From positions 1 to 64,000 of the forward strand of contig CACJAI010000002.1 in NCBI GenBank assembly GCA_902591315.1: a stretch of 64,000 nt of DNA, given 5' to 3'. Under the pieces are notes generated by a model. The model did no database searches. It had not been told where the DNA came from and worked only from the letters and a program-made list of their open reading frames with translations. This DNA is from an uncultured Alphaproteobacteria bacterium (GTDB taxonomy: Bacteria; Pseudomonadota; Alphaproteobacteria; HIMB59). A program made the position numbers and the translations under genes. Shown piece after piece: positions 34,585 through 43,124 of the stretch (its first letter is position 1; the number at the start of each line of letters is the position of its first letter).

Positions 34585-35508
34585 ATGAATGTTTTAAGTC
34601 TTTTTGATGGTATTAGCTGCGCAAGAATAGCAATAGAAAAGTCAGGCTATAAAGTAAATAAATATTTTTCTTCTGAACTTGACCTTAAGTGTTGTGAAGT
34701 CTCCAAAAAAAACTATCCAGACAACATTTTTTTAGGAGATGTAAATAAAATTGAGTTAAACGCCTTACCAAAGATTGATATTTTGATTGGTGGAAGCCCT
34801 TGCCAAGATATAAGCCATGCCTTTAAAGGCTCTGGTCTTTATGGTTTAAGATCATCCTTATTTTATAAATTTGTAGATTTAAAGAATAAATTAAATCCAA
34901 AATACTTTTTGTTAGAGAATGTCAAAAGCAAATGGAACACGATGATGGATGATGCCATAGGTGTTGAAGGTGTAGAGATAAACTCCTGTTTTTTTTCAGC
35001 TCAATTTAGACCTCGTGTTTATTGGACTAATATTTATTTACCTAATATTCCAAATGAAATTTCAGATGATAAAATTGATGACATTCTTGATAAATCTGTA
35101 AAAGACAAAAAATATTTTTTTAATCCATCTATCGACAAGTATTTCAAAGACTCACCATTATCTTTTTATAAAACACAAGGAGGCATATTAAAAGTAGGAG
35201 AGATTCCGAGAAAATTATTAAAGGATAATGAACGACAAAGAAGAGTATACTCTATTAAAAGCAAATCCCCAACTTTACTTGCTAGAGCTGATACGACTAA
35301 GATATTATATAAAAATAGAGTAAGAAAGCTTACCCCATTGGAATGTGAAAGGCTTCAAGGTATTCCAGATAATTTCACATCTGGTTTTAGTGATACAAGT
35401 AGGTATAAGATGATAGGTAATGCCTTTACCGTTCAAGTGATTTCCAAAATAATATCAAACATTGGAAAAAAAAATTCTAAACCTCGACAAGTAGGACTAT
35501 TTGCTTGA
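34585..35508 (+). CDS. DNA cytosine-C5 methyltransferase M1 (Dnmt3-like)
   Basis: A 307-residue m5C methyltransferase with motifs in order: I FDGISCARIA (7-16), IV GGSPCQDIS with catalytic C73, VI ENV (111-113), VIII RPRVYW (142-147), then a target-recognition region, and IX/X near the C-terminus (LTPLECERLQGIP; IGNAFTVQVI). Motif I with DGISC/ATG resembles the Dnmt3 branch. It transfers methyl from SAM to cytosine in a specific site. Its stop overlaps the start of a second, different m5C enzyme. Two m5C enzymes are the usual answer to an asymmetric target, where each strand needs its own enzyme. Confidence 0.93.
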   Translation: MNVLSLFDGISCARIAIEKSGYKVNKYFSSELDLKCCEVSKKNYPDNIFLGDVNKIELNALPKIDILIGGSPCQDISHAFKGSGLYGLRSSLFYKFVDLKNKLNPKYFLLENVKSKWNTMMDDAIGVEGVEINSCFFSAQFRPRVYWTNIYLPNIPNEISDDKIDDILDKSVKDKKYFFNPSIDKYFKDSPLSFYKTQGGILKVGEIPRKLLKDNERQRRVYSIKSKSPTLLARADTTKILYKNRVRKLTPLECERLQGIPDNFTSGFSDTSRYKMIGNAFTVQVISKIISNIGKKNSKPRQVGLFA

Positions 35509-36485
35509 AGTTCATAGATTTATTTTGTGGATTAGGTGGCTTTAGACACGCTCTAGAAAAACATGGAGCAAGGTGCGTATTAAGTAGTGACAATGATAAA
35601 TATGTTGCTGAGTCATACTATTTGAATTTTAAAGATAATCCCTTAAATGATATTACTAAAATATTAGTAAAGGATATACCCGAATTTGATTGTTTAACAG
35701 CTGGTTTCCCTTGCCAACCTTTTAGTATAGCTGGTCATAGAAAGGGTTTTGAAGATGTAAGAGGCACATTATTTTTTGATATTGTTAGAATTTTAAATGA
35801 AAGAAAACCTGAATATTTCATTTTAGAGAATGTAAAAGGTTTAATTAATCACGATAAGGGCAGAACTTTTAAAATAATGCTTAATACTTTAGCTTCTAAA
35901 ATTAACGGTGTGGAGAACTCATTCGTTCATAAAGACTGTCTAGATTATAATGTTTTTTGGAGTGTCCTTAATGCTTCTGACTATAACGTACCTCAGAACA
36001 GGGAAAGGGTTTTTATAGTCGGTTTTAGAAATAAGAGTGTCAAATATCAGTTCCCACAACAAGAAAGACTCAAAAACAAACTTGAAAATATTATTGAGGA
36101 CAGACCTAATCAATTTAAACAAATCTCAGATCTATCTTATAAATACATAATTAAGTATTTATCAGAGCATAATAAATATAATGAAATTAAAAATCTGAAA
36201 TATCTAGTCGCTTCTGAGATCAGAAGGAGCAGGGTAAATTTCCGTTTTGACAACATATCACCTTGTTTGACTACTAAAATGGGTACCGGGGGAAATAATG
36301 TGCCTTACTTAGTTAATCAGAAAAGGTTTTTTACTTTAAAGGAGTGTCTTTCTCTTCAATCTTTTCCCAAAAACTACAAGTTAGTTGATAATTATTCTGA
36401 ATCTTTAAAGCAACTAGGAAACACAGTTGTAATCAAAGTAGTAGAAAAAGTTTTTTCTAATATGATTAGATATTCTTCTACTTAG
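35505..36485 (+). CDS. DNA cytosine-C5 methyltransferase M2 (HhaI/Dcm-like)
   Basis: A 326-residue m5C methyltransferase of the common bacterial type: motif I FCGLGG (7-12), IV GFPCQPFSIAG with catalytic C70, VI ENV (108-110), VIII QNRERVFIVG, IX about SPCLTTKMGTGG and X QLGNTVVIKV. It begins with TTG overlapping the M1 stop by 4 nt, so both are made together. It differs clearly from M1 in motif I, so the pair is not a recent duplication. Its 3' end overlaps the convergent gene R1 by 8 nt. Confidence 0.93.
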   Translation: MKFIDLFCGLGGFRHALEKHGARCVLSSDNDKYVAESYYLNFKDNPLNDITKILVKDIPEFDCLTAGFPCQPFSIAGHRKGFEDVRGTLFFDIVRILNERKPEYFILENVKGLINHDKGRTFKIMLNTLASKINGVENSFVHKDCLDYNVFWSVLNASDYNVPQNRERVFIVGFRNKSVKYQFPQQERLKNKLENIIEDRPNQFKQISDLSYKYIIKYLSEHNKYNEIKNLKYLVASEIRRSRVNFRFDNISPCLTTKMGTGGNNVPYLVNQKRFFTLKECLSLQSFPKNYKLVDNYSESLKQLGNTVVIKVVEKVFSNMIRYSST

Positions 36486-37230
36486 GTTTTATCACTATTG
36501 TTGGTGATTTTAATCTCCCAGATCCAGTAGTGACAGTAAAGTCATAAGGTCTTAACTCTGTTATTTTCCCTCTTTCGTACAACCAAGATGCACAGTATGG
36601 TTCTTCAAAATACCCCTTCCCGGAGAAAATATAATTTAATTTATTTTCATTACTGGTTATTATTAGTTTTATTTGTTCATTACTTAATTTCTTAATTTCT
36701 GATAATTCAGTCTCATTTAATTGATCAAATTTTTTTAAAACAAATTTGTGGTACTTCATAAACTCAGCTTCTTCACATCTCCAAATTTCTAAAATTTTTC
36801 TATTAAATTTCGTTTTATCACCTTTAATATAGATAGAACTACCAGCAGCTAATGCAGGAATATTAATAAACTTAAGAAATGAACTAACTGTAAATTTATG
36901 TATTTGATATTTTTTTGAGTCTTCTCTTTTTATTGAAATTCCTGAATTTAAAAGTTTTTTTAGATTTAGCTCTTTTGTGTTTTTTTCATTTAGTAGGTAG
37001 TTATGTTTATTTAAAAATTCACTGTTAAGATTACTATCTACCAAATATACATCAGATTTGGGCAATACCTTGTTATTAGACAGAACAGAATAATGTTTTT
37101 CTTCAACTCTGACAGCATAAATGGATTGTTTAATATCAAATTTTTTTTTAAATTCCGAAAAAGAACCTCTGTTAAAATTTATAACAAATTTTTTTTCCTC
37201 TTCTGTTCCTTCTTTGGTGCCTTTATTCAA
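36478..37230 (-). CDS. Putative restriction endonuclease subunit R1 (PD-(D/E)XK-like)
   Basis: A 250-residue protein with a plausible nuclease core: PKSDVYLVD (57-65, candidate metal aspartate D60) and SIKREDSKKYQIHKF (from 99, K101), spaced like the D...(D/E/S)xK catalytic pair of type II endonucleases, with the following polar SxxxQIH that recurs in R2. It converges on the methyltransferases and follows R2 with an 8-nt overlap. Two m5C methyltransferases plus two endonuclease genes of similar size recall BbvCI and Bpu10I, which are heterodimers that cut asymmetric sites. The family is not recognised by name; the call combines motif and context. Confidence 0.65.
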   Translation of the reverse strand: MNKGTKEGTEEEKKFVINFNRGSFSEFKKKFDIKQSIYAVRVEEKHYSVLSNNKVLPKSDVYLVDSNLNSEFLNKHNYLLNEKNTKELNLKKLLNSGISIKREDSKKYQIHKFTVSSFLKFINIPALAAGSSIYIKGDKTKFNRKILEIWRCEEAEFMKYHKFVLKKFDQLNETELSEIKKLSNEQIKLIITSNENKLNYIFSGKGYFEEPYCASWLYERGKITELRPYDFTVTTGSGRLKSPTIVIKPK

Positions 37231-38005
37231 TTATAAATTCCCCAATGTCCTTTGATTTAAACTGTATATCTAATCGATGTTTTTTACCTATTTTTTTTGG
37301 ACAACTAGCGTCACATTTATGAGATGGATGCCCATGATCTTGACCTCTTAAACAAGCCCAACAATTCTGAAATGTTAAAAGGCCTATACTTCCATTGCTT
37401 TCAGTCATATTTAGGTGTTGATATAAAATTTTATCAAAATTTATAAGTGAGGGCTTGCTATTAATGTTATCTACATGAATGAGGTATTGAGGTTTATTTT
37501 TTGAACCAACCCATACTCTAAAAAAAATTTCCTCTTTGTAAGTCCTTAGGGTTTCCATATATTTTTGGTACTCAATAGGGAACATATTCTTAAATTTAGT
37601 CTTATTTACTCTATCTTTAATTGAACCAGTATTGTCTAGTGTGCCATCACACCAATGAAATTTGTTTATTAGATTAATTTCATATTTACTTAGTTTTTTT
37701 ATATTGTCTAGAAAGGAGATAAATGTTGATAAAGCCTCCTGATGAATTGAATTTTGATTGCCGTGCTTAAGACTTGTATTAATTCTTCGCCCATCAATTT
37801 CAAATGTTAAATCATTTTTTTTCTCTAATTTGATGCCCTCCTTCTTGATACACTTAACTATTGAAGAGTTATTTATTTCATAGCCAAACATTTTGTTGAT
37901 TAAGGGTTTGTAAAAAGGACTTAAATCACATATTTTTTTGTTATGTATCTCTTTTTGTATTTTCTTTTCAAAATTAAAGCCTTGATTTTGACCGATTACT
38001 CTCAT
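37223..38005 (-). CDS. Putative restriction endonuclease subunit R2 with zinc-binding C-terminus
   Basis: A 260-residue protein. NDLTFEIDGRRINTSLKHGNQNSIHQE (written here in two parts: D65 within NDLTFEID, and SLK at 78-80 followed by HGNQNSIHQE) fits a PD-(D/E)XK core in which a serine or glutamate precedes the lysine. The C-terminal part has C215, C218, C231 and C235 with H224, H226 and H229 nearby, a likely zinc site that could help in DNA recognition. It is first in the two-gene R operon; the small gap of 33 bp separates it from the divergent glycosylase gene. R1 and R2 probably form the restriction enzyme that matches M1 and M2. Confidence 0.68.
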   Translation of the reverse strand: MRVIGQNQGFNFEKKIQKEIHNKKICDLSPFYKPLINKMFGYEINNSSIVKCIKKEGIKLEKKNDLTFEIDGRRINTSLKHGNQNSIHQEALSTFISFLDNIKKLSKYEINLINKFHWCDGTLDNTGSIKDRVNKTKFKNMFPIEYQKYMETLRTYKEEIFFRVWVGSKNKPQYLIHVDNINSKPSLINFDKILYQHLNMTESNGSIGLLTFQNCWACLRGQDHGHPSHKCDASCPKKIGKKHRLDIQFKSKDIGEFIIE

Positions 38006-38038
38006 GTATTTGATTCACAGTTTTGAGTATTATTTTAA

Positions 38039-38683
38039 TTGAAATATAAATTGATGGCCAAAAGTAATTTAAATTTTGATAAAATAAAAAAATATTTATT
38101 TGAAAAAGACCCGAAATTAATAAGAATTATACTGGATAAAAATTGTATTTTTTTTTTTGATCAGACTAAGTTTTCTAATATTACACTTTCTTTACATATT
38201 TGTGAGTCTATCGTAGGACAGCAACTTTCTGTTAAATCAGCAAAATCTATTTGGAAAAAAATATATTTGAAAAATAATAAAAATACTCTTAAAACAATTT
38301 CTAAATTTTCAATCAATGATTACAAAAAAATAGGTCTCTCAAGAAGTAAAATCTCTTTTATTCAAGATATAGCTAGAAATACTCTTAATAAAAAAATTAA
38401 TTTTAATAAATATTATTATATGGCAGATGATCAAATAATTGAGGATCTTATAAAAATCAGGGGTATTGGCAGTTGGACAGCAGAAATGTTTTTAATTTTT
38501 TCAATGAGAAGAATAAATGTATTCTCCAAAAAAGATAATGGACTTATAAGTGCAATTAAAAAATTATATAAAATCAATAATCTTAACGAAAACAGATTAA
38601 ATCTAATTATAAAAAGGTGGGAGCCATATAAGTCTATAGTTTCTATATACCTTTGGAGGGCTTTAGATAGTAAAATTATTTAA
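38039..38683 (+). CDS. AlkA-like DNA glycosylase (HhH-GPD superfamily)
   Basis: A 214-residue HhH-GPD glycosylase. IVGQQLSVKSA (58-68) is the AlkA-type helix motif; the helix-hairpin-helix is LIKIRGIGSWTAEMF (138-152) and the catalytic aspartate is D166 in FSKKDNG. There is no FeS cluster loop. AlkA enzymes remove alkylated bases such as 3-methyladenine. The neighbouring m5C methyltransferases create mutagenic or toxic by-products (deaminated m5C, 3-methylcytosine), and other such islands carry Vsr or thymine-DNA glycosylases, so a repair role within the island is an attractive inference. The start is a TTG; the ATG at 38054 would be five codons in. Confidence 0.82.
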   Translation: MKYKLMAKSNLNFDKIKKYLFEKDPKLIRIILDKNCIFFFDQTKFSNITLSLHICESIVGQQLSVKSAKSIWKKIYLKNNKNTLKTISKFSINDYKKIGLSRSKISFIQDIARNTLNKKINFNKYYYMADDQIIEDLIKIRGIGSWTAEMFLIFSMRRINVFSKKDNGLISAIKKLYKINNLNENRLNLIIKRWEPYKSIVSIYLWRALDSKII

Positions 38684-39110
38684 CTTCACTATTAATGATT
38701 AGTTCAAAATCTTGCCTTTGAATAATTTTAACTCCTCCAATTAAGTCTAATCCATAGTATTTTGGTTTTCTGATAAAATTTAGTTTTTCTTTTATCGATC
38801 TTATATCGATTGGTTTTGAAAATAACTTTGTAACCTTAAAAGTTATAAATTGACTTACATACTGATTATATTCTGGGTCATAAAAATCGTCCGATTTTTC
38901 AATTTCTTGAATTTCGCCAATTGCATAAAAGCTTTTTGAGAATTTGAATTTTCCAGCGATATAGAAAATTATTTTAGTGCCTATAATTAAATGTTCTTTA
39001 TCACGGGTTTTGTCAAATATTAACCACTTCTTTTCATCAATTCTTTCATTAAGTATTTCAAATGCTATCTTTCCTTTAAAATCTGATGTAACAAAAATAG
39101 CGTAGTTCAT
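38676..39110 (-). CDS. PUA/EVE-like domain protein, paralogue A
   Basis: A 144-residue single-domain protein. KKWLIFDKT...LIIGTKIIFYIAGKFKFSKSFYAIGEI has the look of an EVE/ASCH-type PUA-like fold, in which a conserved W, a GD/GT turn and FYxxG strands line a pocket for modified bases. It is clearly homologous to the protein encoded divergently 20 bp away: shared KW, FYI-G, FYA/GxG, PI-I-I--KLNFI, YYG--L-GGV-II. EVE domains of other bacteria bind modified cytosine in DNA, so a reader of the island's own m5C is possible. Family assignment is tentative. It overlaps the glycosylase gene end by 8 nt. Confidence 0.6.
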   Translation of the reverse strand: MNYAIFVTSDFKGKIAFEILNERIDEKKWLIFDKTRDKEHLIIGTKIIFYIAGKFKFSKSFYAIGEIQEIEKSDDFYDPEYNQYVSQFITFKVTKLFSKPIDIRSIKEKLNFIRKPKYYGLDLIGGVKIIQRQDFELIINSEVK

Positions 39111-39130
39111 GTATAATTTTAATTATCTAA

Positions 39131-39562
39131 ATGAAACACATCATTCTTATAACTTCTGACTCTCATAACGGACAAGCTTTAGATACATTAGAATCAAGAT
39201 TACTATTAAAAAAATGGGAAATATACCAAAAAACAAATCTTAGAAGGCAGTTCGAAGTCAATGACATTGTTTTATTTTACATTGGTGGAGTTGGTAAGCT
39301 ATCACAACATTTTTATGGCGAGGGTATTATAAAAAATATTACTTTAGAAAATGAGTCATACAGTGAAACTTCAAATGTTAATCTCTATAGCACTCTCTCA
39401 CTTTATAAAATCAGAACATATGAAAATCCTGTTCCTATTAAAACTATATTGAATAAACTTAATTTCATTAAAAATAAATTATACTATGGCGTATATTTAA
39501 ATGGTGGTGTTAGAATAATTAATCAAAAAGAATATGAATTGATTTCTAAATATAAGGCCTAA
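39131..39562 (+). CDS. PUA/EVE-like domain protein, paralogue B
   Basis: A 143-residue homologue of the protein at 38676-39110, transcribed divergently from it. It keeps KKWEIYQKT, the FYIGG strand, FYGEGII, and the C-terminal KLNFI...YYGVYLNGGVRII block. The two diverge over most other positions (identity perhaps a third), so the duplication is old and may give different ligand preferences. No catalytic residues are evident. Function is inferred to be binding of a modified base or nucleotide. Confidence 0.6.
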   Translation: MKHIILITSDSHNGQALDTLESRLLLKKWEIYQKTNLRRQFEVNDIVLFYIGGVGKLSQHFYGEGIIKNITLENESYSETSNVNLYSTLSLYKIRTYENPVPIKTILNKLNFIKNKLYYGVYLNGGVRIINQKEYELISKYKA

Positions 39563-39618
39563 AAAGCATTTAATTTAAATAAAAAATAATGTTATCGTAA
39601 CAAAGTAAAAAAAGCACT

Positions 39619-39644
39619 TGGGCTTTTATTGATTTAAAAGCCCA
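39619..39644 (+). repeat. Stable hairpin between EVE-like gene B and the nuclease gene
   Basis: TGGGCTTTTA (39619-39628) and TAAAAGCCCA (39635-39644) form a perfect 10-bp stem with the 6-nt loop TTGATT. It lies 57 nt after the stop of EVE-like gene B and 20 nt before the nuclease GTG start. On the + strand only a poor T stretch follows; on the - strand a run of seven T follows within 6 nt. It may be a terminator or a processing site. Confidence 0.55.
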
Positions 39645-39664
39645 TTCAAATTAAATATTATAAA

Positions 39665-40423
39665 GTGCCCAAAAAAAAATCACTATATACCCCTCATCAG
39701 AATGAAGCTTTTGAATTAAGTCGCTCTAAACTTCAACTTTTTATGGAGTGTCCTAGATGTTTCTATTTAGATAGATCTGAAAGGTTTAGAAAAAGTAGAC
39801 CAAGTGGGCCAATGTCTTATATTCCTACAGCTATAGATTTACTTTTGAAATCTGATTTTGATAAATATAGAAAACTTCAACAATCTCATCCCTATTTAAT
39901 TTCAAATAAAATTAACCTAGTGCCATTCAACCATGAGGATATTGACGATTGGAGAAATAATAGAAAAGGAGCAAGATATCACGACTTCGATACTAATCTC
40001 ATAATTTATGGTTCAATTGATGACTGTTGGTTTGATATTGAAAATAATAAATTGCATTTAGTAGATTACAAAACCACAACTGCCTCATATGAAAAAGACG
40101 CATCAATTAAAAAGGTTGATCTAGATGAAAAAGGAGCACCACATAAATTTTGGTACAAAAAACAAATTGAAATTTATAGTTGGATCTTCAAAAAGAAAGG
40201 CTTCGACATATCTGATACTGCTTTTTTTTTATTTTGCAGTGCTCTTTACAAAGGAAAAGAAAGTTTCGATAATAGATTAGATTTTAAAATCGATATAATT
40301 AAATATCAAACTAACGATAGTTGGGTAGATGATACTATTAAGTCTGCAAAAAAAACTCTTGATTTGAATGAACCACCTGAAGTTAATACTAAGTGTACAT
40401 ATTGCAACTATATAAACAGCTAA
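39665..40423 (+). CDS. Cas4/RecB-like PD-(D/E)XK nuclease family protein
   Basis: A 252-residue protein. LSRSKLQLFMECPRCFYLDR at the N-terminus, the nuclease core GSIDDCW (116-122) and LVDYKTTT (D134, K136), and QIEIYSW (Q167) match the RecB/Cas4 branch of PD-(D/E)XK nucleases. Cysteines C29/C32 and C244/C247 could hold a zinc ion or iron-sulfur cluster, as in Cas4 and AddB-type enzymes, though the arrangement (two plus two) differs from Cas4 (one plus three). There are no CRISPR repeats or other cas genes here. It probably processes DNA ends, in repair or defence; the start is a GTG. Confidence 0.72.
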   Translation: MPKKKSLYTPHQNEAFELSRSKLQLFMECPRCFYLDRSERFRKSRPSGPMSYIPTAIDLLLKSDFDKYRKLQQSHPYLISNKINLVPFNHEDIDDWRNNRKGARYHDFDTNLIIYGSIDDCWFDIENNKLHLVDYKTTTASYEKDASIKKVDLDEKGAPHKFWYKKQIEIYSWIFKKKGFDISDTAFFLFCSALYKGKESFDNRLDFKIDIIKYQTNDSWVDDTIKSAKKTLDLNEPPEVNTKCTYCNYINS

Positions 40424-40784
40424 AAATTGAATATTAAATACCTGTAAGTTCCAAAATAATAAAAAAAGAATTTGGACCTAATCAAAAAATATACTTCTTA
40501 GAAATAGCTTTTAGTAAAAATTTCAAGATTATAGGCTTTGCAACACTGAAGATCACCTTCAATCAACATTTCTTTACTTACAGTCCTTATCTTGATTACG
40601 ACTTCACTGTTGGTGCTGGATATATCGCTTTGAGTTAGTTTACAAAATCAAAAGGATGTCAAAAAAGTATGAATAATAACAAAATCATTTATTTAGATAC
40701 CCCTTAGTTGTTTAAAATATTTTGAAATTTCTGTCGATTACTCTTAACACTATTGTTCTTTTTGCTATTATCTCGTGTTTAATC
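40424..40784. other. Intergenic region of about 360 bp without a recognised gene
   Basis: This is the longest gap without an assigned gene. A + strand frame stays open from 40438 to 40638 (66 codons) but has no ATG and no ribosome site. Its end, PYLDYDFTVGAGYIALS, reads like a real protein segment (perhaps outer-membrane beta strands), so it may be the remains of a lost gene at the edge of the island. The last 140 bp probably contain the promoter for the fatty-acid operon. Nothing else is seen. Confidence 0.35.
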
Positions 40785-43124
40785 ATGTCCAAGTTTAAAA
40801 AAATCGTTGTAATTGGTGCTGGTACTATGGGCTCAGGTATTGCTGCCCATTTGGCTAATTCTAACCGCCAAGTAGTTTTACTTGATCTCAAAGATAAAGA
40901 CAAACCCAACCAAATTTCTGAAAATGCGATTGATATTATCAAAAAGTCAGATCCGCCTCTTTTAGTTGAAAGGTCTCGAATTGATTACATCAAACCCGGC
41001 AACCTTGATGATGATTTTGATGAAATCAAAGATGCAGATTGGGTTATCGAAGCTGTTGTTGAGCGTATCGATATCAAGCATAAGCTTTACTCACAAATTG
41101 ATAAAGTTCGCAGCCCCAACTCTATTATTTCATCTAATACTTCGACAATTCCTCTTTCAATTCTCACACAAGAGATGTCTGATACCATGAAAGCAGATTT
41201 TTGTATTACTCACTTTTTTAATCCTGTTCGATTTATGAGATTATTAGAGATCGTTGAAACACCAACGATGAATAAAGACAAGATGAGTGGACTTCGAGAC
41301 TTTTGTAAAAATGAACTAGGCAAAGGAATTGTCAATTGTAATGATACACCTGGTTTTATTGGTAATCGAATTGGTGTTTACGCGATGCAAGTGGCAATGT
41401 ATGAGGCTTTAGAACGAGGCCTCCCAGTAGAAATCGCAGATGCATTATTTGGCCGACCATTAGGAATTCCTAAAACAGGTGTTTTTGGACTCTATGATCT
41501 CATTGGTATTGATTTGATGAAAGATGTGCTTGCTAGCTTTAAAAAAGAATTACAAGAAGATGACCCTTTTATGGATGTAGTGAAACCTCATCCTTTAGTC
41601 GAGCAGTTACTTGATAAAGGTTATAACGGAAATAAGGGCCCTGGAGGTTTTTATCAGACAACGATTGTTGAGGGTGATGAACATGTTAAAGCCATGAACA
41701 CTGCAGATATGAGTTATTATGATTTTGATAAAGTAGATTTAGAAATCGCAAGAAGAGTTGAGAAAGAAGGCATCAAAGCACTTCTTGATGATGATAGTGA
41801 GTATGGTCGATATGCTTTTGCAGTTTTAGCAAAAATTATTAATTATAGCGCTTTTTGCATTCCTGAAGTTTCTTCAAAGGTGACAGACATAGATGATGCT
41901 CTTCGTATGGGATTTAACTGGAATGAAGGGCCATTTGAATTATTAAATGAGTACGGGCTCACCAAATTTGTCCAACGACTTCAAGATGAAAAACAAGAAG
42001 TACCAGAATTACTTACAACCATGATTAGATTAAAACAAGAGCCTTATGACTCTACTTCTTCACGCGCCTATAATCATGAAGCAGGTATGAAGTTTATCTC
42101 TAGAGGAGCGGGTGTTCGCCGATTAGGTGACCACAAAAAATATGCAAATCCATTATCTCGAAATTTTGCTGCAACTATTTGGCAATTTAATGATGAACCT
42201 CGAGGACAGAAGATACTGTGTTGTGAATTTCACACTAAGGCAAATGCCTTAAACGCAGATGCAATGAAAATTCTAGATGAGTCAGTTAACCGTCTTGAAC
42301 AAGATAATTATCAAGGACTAGTTGTTTATAATGAGGCTATGAACTTTTCTGCAGGAGCTGATTTAAATACCATGATTGGTTTAGCTGACGTGAAAGATTG
42401 GAAAGGTATCGATAAATACCTATCTGATTTTCAATCTGCATGTATGAAAATGAAATATGCATCGAAACCAACAGTTAGTGCTGTTGCTGGATTAGCTATT
42501 GGTGGTGGTTTTGAAGTAGCATGTCAAACCTCTAAGATGGTTGCACACATGAATAGTACTTTAGGTTTAGTAGAAACAGGTGTCGGCCTTGTTCCTGGTG
42601 GCGGTGGGTGTAAAGAATTATTATGGAGATGGGTACAAGACAAAAAATATATAAATGACCATGATCAAGCAGCTCTTCAAGTATTTGATATTATAGGGTA
42701 TGGCCTAATGGCTCATTCTCCATTGCAAGCTAAAAAGCATAAATTTTTTCTAGATGATGATATTTTTGTTTTAAATAGAGATAATCTTCTTGTGGAAGCC
42801 TTTAATCAAGTATCATTATTAAAGAATGGATATTCAGCTCCTGAAAAGCCAAAGTTCACGCTAAGCGGAACTGAGGTAAAAGAGAAAATGCACCAAGTTT
42901 TATTGGATTTAGAGCAAAAAAAGATCATTTTTGGCTATGATGTTGATATTGGTCTTCATTTAGCAACCGTACTTAGTGGGGGTGATACAACTAAATCAAA
43001 AGAATTGTCTGAAGCTGATCTTTATAATTTAGAGCGACAGTCTTTGATAAATTTAATACAATCCAATAAGACGAGGGATAGGATCCATGCAATGTTGTCT
43101 ACGGGGAGAAGACTAAAAAACTAA
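40785..43124 (+). CDS. 3-hydroxyacyl-CoA dehydrogenase/enoyl-CoA hydratase (FadN-like)
   Basis: A 779-residue fusion with the FadN order: N-terminal 3-hydroxyacyl-CoA dehydrogenase (NAD motif GAGTMGSG, then ISSNTSTIP and THFFNPVRFM, GFIGNRIG), a second dehydrogenase C-terminal domain, and a C-terminal crotonase-like domain (NFSAGADL, GLAIGGGFE, LVPGGGGCKELL). In the FadB/FadJ enzymes the order is reversed. It performs the hydration and oxidation steps of beta-oxidation. The open frame extends to 40722, but the ATG at 40785 matches the family start (MSKFKKIVVIGAG). It shares its last base with the acyl-CoA ligase start. Confidence 0.92.
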   Translation: MSKFKKIVVIGAGTMGSGIAAHLANSNRQVVLLDLKDKDKPNQISENAIDIIKKSDPPLLVERSRIDYIKPGNLDDDFDEIKDADWVIEAVVERIDIKHKLYSQIDKVRSPNSIISSNTSTIPLSILTQEMSDTMKADFCITHFFNPVRFMRLLEIVETPTMNKDKMSGLRDFCKNELGKGIVNCNDTPGFIGNRIGVYAMQVAMYEALERGLPVEIADALFGRPLGIPKTGVFGLYDLIGIDLMKDVLASFKKELQEDDPFMDVVKPHPLVEQLLDKGYNGNKGPGGFYQTTIVEGDEHVKAMNTADMSYYDFDKVDLEIARRVEKEGIKALLDDDSEYGRYAFAVLAKIINYSAFCIPEVSSKVTDIDDALRMGFNWNEGPFELLNEYGLTKFVQRLQDEKQEVPELLTTMIRLKQEPYDSTSSRAYNHEAGMKFISRGAGVRRLGDHKKYANPLSRNFAATIWQFNDEPRGQKILCCEFHTKANALNADAMKILDESVNRLEQDNYQGLVVYNEAMNFSAGADLNTMIGLADVKDWKGIDKYLSDFQSACMKMKYASKPTVSAVAGLAIGGGFEVACQTSKMVAHMNSTLGLVETGVGLVPGGGGCKELLWRWVQDKKYINDHDQAALQVFDIIGYGLMAHSPLQAKKHKFFLDDDIFVLNRDNLLVEAFNQVSLLKNGYSAPEKPKFTLSGTEVKEKMHQVLLDLEQKKIIFGYDVDIGLHLATVLSGGDTTKSKELSEADLYNLERQSLINLIQSNKTRDRIHAMLSTGRRLKN

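Noticed and set aside
39665-40423. CRISPR-Cas remnant, suggested by the Cas4-like nuclease
   Set aside because: No repeat-spacer array and no other cas gene is visible anywhere in the window.
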